The position numbers and the translations under genes are program-made. A DNA stretch of 29,494 nt from Desulfuromusa sp. GTDB taxonomy: Bacteria > Desulfobacterota > Desulfuromonadia > Desulfuromonadales > Geopsychrobacteraceae. Shown piece after piece: positions 23,870 to 29,494 of this stretch. The DNA is taken from contig JAOZLQ010000005.1 in assembly GCA_029934755.1 (NCBI GenBank), forward strand, positions 1 to 29,494, read 5' to 3'. The notes beneath the pieces are model-generated. The model had not been told where the DNA came from. It saw nothing but the letters and a program-made list of their open reading frames with translations, and did not search any database. Every line of letters begins with the position of its first letter. Positions within the stretch are counted from its first letter, which is position 1.

Positions 23870-24238
23870 TTATATAACTTCGGGAGCCAACGAAACAATC
23901 TTCATAAAGTGTCGAGCTCGCAATTCCCGAGCAACGGGCCCAAAAATACGAGTACCAAGCGGCTCATTTCCTGTCCCTACAACAACAGCAGAATTCCCAT
24001 CGAAACGGATAAATGATCCATCAGGACGTGGCACCTCTTTAGCGGTACGAACAACAACAGCACGAACGACATCACCCTTTTTAACTTTAGAATTAGGCAA
24101 TGCTTCCTTGACACTACAGATGATAATATCGCCAATACCGGCGTACTTGCGCTTAGACCCCCCTGGAACCTTAATACAACACAGTTTTTTGGCACCAGAA
24201 TTATCAGCCACGCTAAGCATGGTTTGCATTTGGATCAT
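23870..24238 (-). CDS. rplN: 50S ribosomal protein L14
   Basis: 122 residues, exactly the usual length. MIQMQTMLSVADNSGAKKLCCIKVPGGSKRKYAGIGDIIICSVKEA and GTRIFGPVARELR...FMKIVSLAPEVI are conserved. It lies at the subunit interface contacting 16S helix 14. ATG with GGAG 8 nt upstream, 11 nt after rpsQ. Confidence 0.98.
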   Translation of the reverse strand: MIQMQTMLSVADNSGAKKLCCIKVPGGSKRKYAGIGDIIICSVKEALPNSKVKKGDVVRAVVVRTAKEVPRPDGSFIRFDGNSAVVVGTGNEPLGTRIFGPVARELRARHFMKIVSLAPEVI

Positions 24239-24249
24239 ACTAAACTCTC

Positions 24250-24516
24250 CTACGCGGTAACGGCTTTTTCCAAAACCTGTCGCACCCGCCAGCGTTTACC
24301 CTTAGACAATGGCCTTGATTCAACAATGAGAACTTTATCACCAACATTACAACTGTTAGTCTCGTCGTGAGCCTTACAGCTTACTTTACGTTTGATGAAT
24401 TTCTTGTAAACACTATGCTTGACCAAATCATCAACCCTGACAACAATTGTCTTGTCCATCTTGTCGCTGACGACAATACCGACTCGGGTTCTTCTGTTAC
24501 CTCGTTCTAGGCTCAT
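24250..24516 (-). CDS. rpsQ: 30S ribosomal protein S17
   Basis: 88 residues. RRTRVGIVVSDKMDKTIVVRVDDLVKHSVYKKFIKRKVSCKAHDETNSCNVGDKVLIVESRPLSKGKRWRV is an intact OB-fold S17. It is a primary binder of the 16S 5' domain. ATG start; 15 nt after rpmC and 11 nt before rplN. Confidence 0.97.
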   Translation of the reverse strand: MSLERGNRRTRVGIVVSDKMDKTIVVRVDDLVKHSVYKKFIKRKVSCKAHDETNSCNVGDKVLIVESRPLSKGKRWRVRQVLEKAVTA

Positions 24517-24531
24517 TTTTCCTCACACACT

Positions 24532-24723
24532 TTAAGCATTCAGCTTAGCAGAAAGAATTGTTTTCACCCGAGCAACATCTCTACGTACTTGTGATACCCT
24601 AGCCGTATTTTCAAGATGTCCAGTATGCAACTGAAACCTCAGGTTAAATAATTCCTGCTGCAGCTCTTGAGTTTTAGTTTGCAATTCCTCAGCACTGAGA
24701 TCTTTGATTTCATCAACTTTCAT
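24532..24723 (-). CDS. rpmC: 50S ribosomal protein L29
   Basis: 63 residues. MKVDEIKDLSAEELQTKTQELQQELFNLRFQLHTGHLENTARVSQVRRDVARVKTIL is a typical two-helix L29, located by the exit tunnel where trigger factor and SRP dock. The start ATG, with GGGAGG 6 nt upstream, lies inside the rplP coding region (11-nt overlap), implying translational coupling. Confidence 0.97.
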   Translation of the reverse strand: MKVDEIKDLSAEELQTKTQELQQELFNLRFQLHTGHLENTARVSQVRRDVARVKTILSAKLNA

Positions 24724-25135
24724 CGCCAACCTCCCTTTTAACAAACTTTGTTCTAATGGGCAGCTTATGGGCACCCAAACGGAAGGCCTCGCGGGCCACT
24801 TCTTCAGTCACACCCTGCATCTCATATATAATATGACCAGGTTTAACAACAGCAACCCATTTTTCCGGTGAGCCTTTACCTTTACCCATCCGAGTTTCAG
24901 CAGGTTTACTGGTTAACGGCTTATGTGGAAACGAACGAATCCAAATTTTACCACCACGTTTAATATAGCGGGTCATCGCACGACGCGCAGCTTCAATTTG
25001 ACGTGCGGTAAGCCAGCAACATTCTAAAGCCTGCAAACCATAATCACCAAAATCCACATTGGTACCACGCGACGCTTGACCGGTCATCCGACCAGTAAAC
25101 TGTTTTCTACGCTTAACTTTTTTAGGCATCAACAT
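24713..25135 (-). CDS. rplP: 50S ribosomal protein L16
   Basis: 140 residues. MPKKVKRRKQFTGRMTGQASRGTNVDFGDYGLQAL and GGKIWIRSFPHKPLTSKPAETRMGKGKGSPEKWVAVVKPG are diagnostic. L16 organises the A-site side of the peptidyl-transferase centre. ATG at 25135 has GGAG 9 nt away; a second ATG two codons later would also give the classical MPKK start. Its 3' end overlaps rpmC. Confidence 0.97.
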   Translation of the reverse strand: MLMPKKVKRRKQFTGRMTGQASRGTNVDFGDYGLQALECCWLTARQIEAARRAMTRYIKRGGKIWIRSFPHKPLTSKPAETRMGKGKGSPEKWVAVVKPGHIIYEMQGVTEEVAREAFRLGAHKLPIRTKFVKREVGDES

Positions 25136-25151
25136 TACAAACTACTCCTGA

Positions 25152-25802
25152 TCAGCCAGCCGGCTGTACTTTCTCTTTCCCCAGCACTTCACCCTTGAAG
25201 ATGAGTACCTTTACCCCAATAATTCCGTAGGTTGTTTTAGCTTCTGCAAACCCATAGTCAATATCGGCACGTAATGTATGAAGAGGGACACGACCTTCAC
25301 GATACCACTCAGTACGACTCATCTCAGCACCACCAAGACGTCCAGCACAATTGATCTTGATCCCCTTAGCACCAAACTTTAGCGCCATACTGACACTGCG
25401 CTTCATCGCACGGCGGAAAGCAACGCGTCTTTCAAGCTGCAATACTATATTTTCAGCAACCAACTGGGCATCAACTTCTGGCTTACGCACTTCTTGAATA
25501 TTAATGAAGCACTCATCATCAGTGATCTTAGCAAGATCCCTCTTAAGCACTTCAACTTCTGCTCCTTTTTTTCCGATAATAATTCCCGGGCGGGCAGCAA
25601 AAATATTAATTTTCACCTTATTTGCAGCACGCTCTAACTCAATCTTAGAAATGCCGGCATGATACAACCGCTTTTTAAGAAAATTGCGCAGCTTCAAATC
25701 AGCATGCAACTTTGTGGAATAATCAGAATCCGCATACCAGCGGGATTCCCAAGTCCGGTTAATTCCCAGACGAAATCCTATCGGATGAACTTTCTGGCCC
25801 AA
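25152..25802 (-). CDS. rpsC: 30S ribosomal protein S3
   Basis: 216 residues. GQKVHPIGFRLGINRTWESRWYAD at the start, a type II KH domain near residues 60-95 (IFAARPGIIIGKKGAEVEVLKRDL) and the C domain GAKGIKINCAGRLGGAEMSRTEWYREGRVPLHTLRADIDYGFAEA. It lines the mRNA entry tunnel. The start codon is TTG, 8 nt after GAGGAGG; MGQKVHPIG from this codon matches the family exactly and no ATG is nearby. Confidence 0.97.
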   Translation of the reverse strand: MGQKVHPIGFRLGINRTWESRWYADSDYSTKLHADLKLRNFLKKRLYHAGISKIELERAANKVKINIFAARPGIIIGKKGAEVEVLKRDLAKITDDECFINIQEVRKPEVDAQLVAENIVLQLERRVAFRRAMKRSVSMALKFGAKGIKINCAGRLGGAEMSRTEWYREGRVPLHTLRADIDYGFAEAKTTYGIIGVKVLIFKGEVLGKEKVQPAG

Positions 25803-25820
25803 AGGGGATACCTCCTCGAC

Positions 25821-26153
25821 TTACTTCACATCCAGAACCACAGTAATGTGGCTGGTAGGCTTACGAATTCGGCTGGCACGACCCTGAGCACGGGGCATAA
25901 AGCGCTTCAGAACAGGGCCCTGATCAACCATAACTGTTTTTACAAACAGTTGGTCAACATCAGACACACCGCCCTGCTCAGCATTAGCAACAGCAGACTT
26001 CAACAGTTTAGACAAAATAGGTGCGGTTTTCTGCGGGGAAACCTGAAGGATATTCATCGCATCCTGAATCCCCTTACCGCGAACCATATCAACAACGAGC
26101 CTCGCCTTGCGTGGTGAGAGTCGCACATTTCTTAATTTTGCTTGTGATTCCAT
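25821..26153 (-). CDS. rplV: 50S ribosomal protein L22
   Basis: 110 residues. LRNVRLSPRKARLVVDMVRGKGIQDAMNIL and the beta hairpin KRFMPRAQGRASRIRKPTSHITVVL, which lines the exit tunnel and is a known macrolide-resistance site, are intact. ATG with GGAG 9 nt upstream. Stop is 18 nt before the rpsC TTG. Confidence 0.98.
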   Translation of the reverse strand: MESQAKLRNVRLSPRKARLVVDMVRGKGIQDAMNILQVSPQKTAPILSKLLKSAVANAEQGGVSDVDQLFVKTVMVDQGPVLKRFMPRAQGRASRIRKPTSHITVVLDVK

Positions 26154-26186
26154 TTCTTGGTACTCCTGCCAGAAATTTCGGTGCTT

Positions 26187-26465
26187 TTATCTGACTTTAC
26201 TCTTCCTGTCACTTCCGTGCCCATAATATGTCCGGGTCGGTGCGAATTCACCCAACTTATGTCCAACCATATTCTCACTGACAAAAACCGGGATGAACTT
26301 TCTACCATTATGAACGGCAAAAGTCAGACCAACAAATTCAGGAATAATGGTCGAACGGCGCGACCAGGTTTTAATCACCTTGTTGCGACTGGCATCACCT
26401 TCGAGATTCACATTACGTAATAGGCTCTCTTGAATATAAGGCCCTTTTTTGACTGATCTTGCCAC
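26187..26465 (-). CDS. rpsS: 30S ribosomal protein S19
   Basis: 92 residues. ARSVKKGPYIQESLLRNVNL, KTWSRRSTIIPEFVGLTFAVHNGRKFIPVFVSENMVGHKLGEFAPTRTYYGH are near consensus. It sits in the 30S head by S13. The start codon is GTG; 22 nt after rplB. Confidence 0.98.
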   Translation of the reverse strand: MARSVKKGPYIQESLLRNVNLEGDASRNKVIKTWSRRSTIIPEFVGLTFAVHNGRKFIPVFVSENMVGHKLGEFAPTRTYYGHGSDRKSKVR

Positions 26466-26487
26466 AAGTTTCTCCTAGAGGCTTAAA

Positions 26488-27315
26488 TTACTTTTTATTC
26501 CTACGACGAACGATAAATTTATCAGTCCGCCTGTTACTTCTTGTCTTATAACCCTTAGTTGGAACGCCCCATGGAGTAACCGGGTGACGACCACCCGAGC
26601 TCTTCCCTTCACCACCACCATGTGGATGGTCAACAGGGTTCATAGCAACACCACGAGATTGAGGACGCTTTCCTAACCAACGGTTACGACCAGCCTTACC
26701 AATCTTGATCTTTTCAAAATCAAGGTTACCAACCTGACCTACCGTCGCACGACACTCTTGCATCACCAAGCGGACTTCTCCAGAAGGGAGCCGCAACTGA
26801 GCATAACGACCTTCTTTTGCAGCAATCATGGCATACGCGCCAGCACTTCTTGCCAACTGGCCACCCTTACCAACCTTTAGTTCAACATTGTGGACCCATG
26901 TTCCTAAGGGAATAGAACGAATGGTCATCGTATTTCCAGGACGAATATCAGCTGAGTCACTAGCAATAACATTATCGCCTACATTCAAACCATTTGGCGC
27001 AAGGATATATCGCTTTTCGCCATCAACATAGAACAACAACGCAATTCGTGCACTACGATTAGGATCATATTCAATCGCCGCTACCCGAGCGGGCACTTCC
27101 AATTTATCACGACGAAAATCTACGATACGATATTGACGCTTATGACCACCGCCAGTATGACGCTTGGTTATACGCCCGGAATTATTACGGCCACCAGAGC
27201 GCGTTAAAGGCGCCAGCAAAGACTTTTCTGGTTTACTCTTAGTGATCTCTTCAAAAGTCGAAGAGGTCATATGCCGCCGACCATCCGAGGTTGGATTAAA
27301 CTTCTTGATACCCAT
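26488..27315 (-). CDS. rplB: 50S ribosomal protein L2
   Basis: 275 residues. MGIKKFNPTSDGRRHMTSSTF at the start and the C-terminal WLGKRPQSRGVAMNPVDHPHGGGEGKSSGGRHPVTPWGVPTKGYKTR, including the histidine near the peptidyl-transferase centre, are conserved. It is required for subunit association and peptide-bond formation. ATG with GGAG 8 nt upstream. Confidence 0.98.
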   Translation of the reverse strand: MGIKKFNPTSDGRRHMTSSTFEEITKSKPEKSLLAPLTRSGGRNNSGRITKRHTGGGHKRQYRIVDFRRDKLEVPARVAAIEYDPNRSARIALLFYVDGEKRYILAPNGLNVGDNVIASDSADIRPGNTMTIRSIPLGTWVHNVELKVGKGGQLARSAGAYAMIAAKEGRYAQLRLPSGEVRLVMQECRATVGQVGNLDFEKIKIGKAGRNRWLGKRPQSRGVAMNPVDHPHGGGEGKSSGGRHPVTPWGVPTKGYKTRSNRRTDKFIVRRRNKK

Positions 27316-27348
27316 ATTAACTACTCCATACCTGCAAAGCGCACAGCC

Positions 27349-27636
27349 TTACACACCATAAAAGTCTATATTCTGGCCCTCAGCAAGGGTCACATATGCC
27401 TTTTTCCAATTATTACGTTGGCCTAAATTAGCACCAACCCGCTTCATTTTACCACGGAATTGAACTGTATTAACAGCCTTGACCTTAACATCAAAAGCCT
27501 TTTCAATTGCCTGTTTAATTTCAATTTTATTAGCGCTACGATTAACCTCAAAAGTGACGATTTGCGAGGTCTCCTTAAGCAAATTTGCTTTTTCGGAAAT
27601 CAATGGCTTGCGAATTATCTCATACAAGGGTTTCAT
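27349..27636 (-). CDS. rplW: 50S ribosomal protein L23
   Basis: 95 residues. YEIIRKPLISEKANLLKET, VNRSANKIEIKQAIEKAFDVKVKAVNTVQFRGKMKRVG is typical. L23 forms the docking site for trigger factor and SRP at the tunnel exit. ATG overlaps the rplD stop by four bases (ATGA), so translation is coupled. Confidence 0.97.
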   Translation of the reverse strand: MKPLYEIIRKPLISEKANLLKETSQIVTFEVNRSANKIEIKQAIEKAFDVKVKAVNTVQFRGKMKRVGANLGQRNNWKKAYVTLAEGQNIDFYGV

Positions 27637-28256
27637 TTCTTCAAAGCTCCTTCAATTTCATTCACAGCAGCATCAGTCAAAATCAGATTAGGGTACTTAA
27701 GAACATCATAGACATTGATCCCCTCAGCACGCAAAACTTTGATGTTATGAAGGTTACGGGCTGAAAGTTCAACCGTAGAATCTGCCTGATCAATCACAAC
27801 AAGGACACCTTCGACCTCAAATTTTTGGATCATTTGATCAAAAGATTTGCTGCTTATTTTATCCATAGAAAATGCGTCTACTACAATAAGCTTATCTGCT
27901 TTAAATCGCACTGAAAGCGCACTACAAAGAGCTGACTTCTTAACTTTACGATTTAGCTTAAATGCGTAAGAACGAGGAGATGGGCCGAAAGCAGCACCAC
28001 CACCAACAAAATGAGGAGCCCGGATGGTTCCCTGACGGGCGTTACCAGTACCTTTTTGTTTATAGGGCTTTTTGCTTCCACCTGCAACCGCACTACGGTT
28101 TTTAGTTGCTGCCGTACCCTGACGTCGCGCTGCAAGTTGGTAACGAACCATGTCATGCAAAAGATATTCTTTAACTTCAGTATTAAAAACGTCGTCAGCG
28201 AGCTCACGTTCGCCTACCTGTTTTCTATCCTGACCATAAATTGTTACTGTTGCCAT
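27633..28256 (-). CDS. rplD: 50S ribosomal protein L4
   Basis: 207 residues. VTIYGQDRKQVGERELADDVF, RQGTAATKNRSAVAGGSKKPYKQKGTGNARQGTIRAPHFVGGGAAFGPSPRSYAFKLNRKVKKSAL is the extended loop reaching the exit tunnel. In E. coli L4 also represses the S10 operon; no such leader is visible here because tuf lies directly upstream of rpsJ. The open frame extends 18 codons upstream, but ATG at 28256 with AGGAG 7 nt away fits. Confidence 0.97.
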   Translation of the reverse strand: MATVTIYGQDRKQVGERELADDVFNTEVKEYLLHDMVRYQLAARRQGTAATKNRSAVAGGSKKPYKQKGTGNARQGTIRAPHFVGGGAAFGPSPRSYAFKLNRKVKKSALCSALSVRFKADKLIVVDAFSMDKISSKSFDQMIQKFEVEGVLVVIDQADSTVELSARNLHNIKVLRAEGINVYDVLKYPNLILTDAAVNEIEGALKK

Positions 28257-28281
28257 CTTATTACTCCTAAATCCGTAGAAT

Positions 28282-28905
28282 CTAAGCCTTGATCCCTTTG
28301 CGGATTTCAATCAAACCATTCTTTGCCCCAGGGACAGCACCACGAACAAAAATAAGGTTTTGCTCAGGGCGGATATCAACAACAATCAAGTTTTGCGTGG
28401 TCACACGAACATTACCTAATTGCCCAGGCATCTTTTTACCTTTAACAACCTTGGCAGGCCATGCGGACTGACCGATAGCGCCGGGTCTACGCTTAAACAT
28501 AGATCCATGAGTAGCGCGTCCGCCGGAAAAACCCCAGCGCTTGATGACACCCTGAAATCCCTTACCTTTGCTGGTTCCAGTAATATCAATCCTGTCACCG
28601 GGACTAAAGATCTCACAGGAAATTAAATCACCAACAGCACACTCACCAGCAAGATCAAATTCACGCACATAGGAAAAAGCACCCTTGCCCACCTTCTTAA
28701 AATGTCCCATTTCAGGCTTATTGACTCGCTGTGAAGATTTTTCATGAAAGCCAAGCTGAACTGCCTCATATCCGTCGTTGGCAGAAGTCTTTTTTTGCAA
28801 CACAACACACGGACCAACCTCCAGCACTGTTACTGGGATACGTTGTCCATCAGCTGCAAAAATCTGACTCATGCCTATCTTTTTACCTAATAATCCGTTG
28901 GTCAT
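28282..28905 (-). CDS. rplC: 50S ribosomal protein L3
   Basis: 207 residues. MTNGLLGKKIGMSQIFAADGQRIPVTVLEVGPCVVLQ and DITGTSKGKGFQGVIKRWGFSGGRATHGSMFKRRPGAIGQSAWPAKVVKGKKMPGQLG are conserved, including the Gln-containing loop methylated by PrmB in other proteobacteria. GTG two codons upstream is in frame, but AAGGG is 7 nt from ATG at 28905 and only 1 nt from the GTG. Confidence 0.97.
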   Translation of the reverse strand: MTNGLLGKKIGMSQIFAADGQRIPVTVLEVGPCVVLQKKTSANDGYEAVQLGFHEKSSQRVNKPEMGHFKKVGKGAFSYVREFDLAGECAVGDLISCEIFSPGDRIDITGTSKGKGFQGVIKRWGFSGGRATHGSMFKRRPGAIGQSAWPAKVVKGKKMPGQLGNVRVTTQNLIVVDIRPEQNLIFVRGAVPGAKNGLIEIRKGIKA

Positions 28906-28939
28906 TACCACGCCCTTAAATCGTTATATAATATTTTAT

Positions 28940-29248
28940 TTAGAGCTTTATTTCCACGTCAACACCTGCCGAAAGATCGAGCTTCATCAAAGCATCTACT
29001 GTCTGCTGTGTCGGATCCATAATATCGAGAAGACGTTTATGCGTCCTAATCTCAAACTGCTCACGGCTCTTCTTATCAACGTGCGGGCCACGCAGCACAC
29101 AATATTTATTGATAATCGTTGGAAGCGGGATCGGGCCCACCAAACGAGATCCAGTACGCTTGGTCGTATCGACAATCTCTGCTACAGCCAGATCGAGCAA
29201 ACTATGATCATAGGCCTTCAAACGAATTCTTATTTTCTGAGTAGACAT
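28940..29248 (-). CDS. rpsJ: 30S ribosomal protein S10
   Basis: 102 residues. QKIRIRLKAYDHSLLDLAVAEIVDTTKRTGSRLVGPIPLPT and HVDKKSREQFEIRTHKRLLDI are near consensus. S10 sits in the 30S head and, with NusB, takes part in antitermination. It follows tuf after 16 nt, leaving no room for a long L4-responsive leader. Confidence 0.98.
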   Translation of the reverse strand: MSTQKIRIRLKAYDHSLLDLAVAEIVDTTKRTGSRLVGPIPLPTIINKYCVLRGPHVDKKSREQFEIRTHKRLLDIMDPTQQTVDALMKLDLSAGVDVEIKL

Positions 29249-29264
29249 AAATTATAACCTCGTA

Positions 29265-29494
29265 TTACTCGATAACTTCACTAACCACACCGGCACCGAC
29301 AGTTCGGCCACCTTCGCGGATTGCAAAACGCAGTTCTTTATCCATAGCTATCGGGGTGATCAGCTCTGCCGTCATGGCAATGTTATCACCGGGCATAACC
29401 ATTTCTACGCCTTCAGGCAGCTCTACGATTCCGGTCACATCGGTGGTCCGGAAGTAAAACTGAGGACGATAGCCTTTGAAGAATGGGGTATGAC
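29265..29494 (-). CDS. tuf: Elongation factor Tu (C-terminal part; 5' end outside window)
   Basis: The last 75 codons plus two bases are present. HTPFFKGYRPQFYFRTTDVTG, then VEMVMPGDNIAMTAELITPIAMDKELRFAIREGGRTVGAGVVSEVIE and TAA: this is domain III of EF-Tu, which binds the acceptor arm of aminoacyl-tRNA and contacts EF-Ts. The GTPase domain lies beyond the window. It is upstream of rpsJ in the same direction, the common str-S10 junction. Confidence 0.98.
   Translation of the reverse strand, partial: HTPFFKGYRPQFYFRTTDVTGIVELPEGVEMVMPGDNIAMTAELITPIAMDKELRFAIREGGRTVGAGVVSEVIE

Noticed and set aside
25659..26117. Plus-strand open frame antisense to rpsC and rplV
   Set aside because: Opposite two conserved genes, no recognisable domain and no ribosome site of note.
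1..29494. CRISPR arrays, insertion sequences, phage genes, tRNA or rRNA genes
   Set aside because: No direct repeats with spacers, transposase or integrase sequences, or tRNA/rRNA-like segments were found on either strand.

Overview
The window is chromosomal DNA from a Gram-negative, moderately AT-rich bacterium. My best placement is Desulfuromonadales/Geobacterales (Desulfobacterota). This is inferred from a complete S10-spc-alpha ribosomal block ending rpoA-rplQ, two-gene glycyl-tRNA synthetase (glyQ, glyS) followed by ppdK as in Geobacter/Pelobacter relatives, and an HDOD / c-di-GMP signalling style common in that group. There are no tRNA, rRNA, IS, phage or CRISPR signatures, and no stretch over 300 bases lacks a gene.

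Left part (1-6775). A radical SAM protein runs leftwards off the window edge. Diverging from it are a fumarylacetoacetate-hydrolase-family enzyme and a Rossmann/DUF2520 protein that overlap by GTGA. Then comes a two-gene signalling unit overlapping by ATGA: an HDOD-(GAF-like)-histidine kinase and a REC-PAS-GGDEF-EAL response regulator. A perfect 10-bp hairpin covers the start codon of the kinase gene. A strong, symmetrical bidirectional terminator (6733-6774) separates this unit from the leftward genes.

Middle part (6780-14880), all on the minus strand. glyQ-glyS-ppdK form a transcription unit with a near-consensus sigma-70 promoter (TTGACA, 17 bp, TAGAAT at 12530-12558). Its -10 hexamer lies inside a perfect 18-bp palindrome, a probable operator. 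Upstream are recO and the magnesium transporter gene mgtE.

Right part (14832-29494), all on the minus strand. Read in the direction of transcription the order is tuf (partial), rpsJ, rplC, rplD, rplW, rplB, rpsS, rplV, rpsC, rplP, rpmC, rpsQ, rplN, rplX, rplE, rpsZ (S14 type Z), rpsH, rplF, rplR, rpsE, rpmD, rplO, secY, adk, a 263-bp gap, rpmJ, rpsM, rpsK, rpsD, rpoA, rplQ, then a rho-independent terminator. map and infA, often found between adk and rpmJ, are absent; the gap holds hairpins and a 39-codon hydrophobic ORF. Several genes use TTG or GTG starts with strong Shine-Dalgarno sequences. S4, S14, L36 and L24 all keep zinc-type cysteine motifs. adenylate kinase has a shortened, unusual second zinc knuckle.

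Most of the window is highly conserved housekeeping DNA. The observations most worth a second look are the palindrome-controlled glyQS-ppdK promoter, the start-codon hairpin on the HDOD kinase, the kinase/c-di-GMP regulator pair, the adk-rpmJ gap, and the atypical cysteine motifs in Adk and the radical SAM protein.
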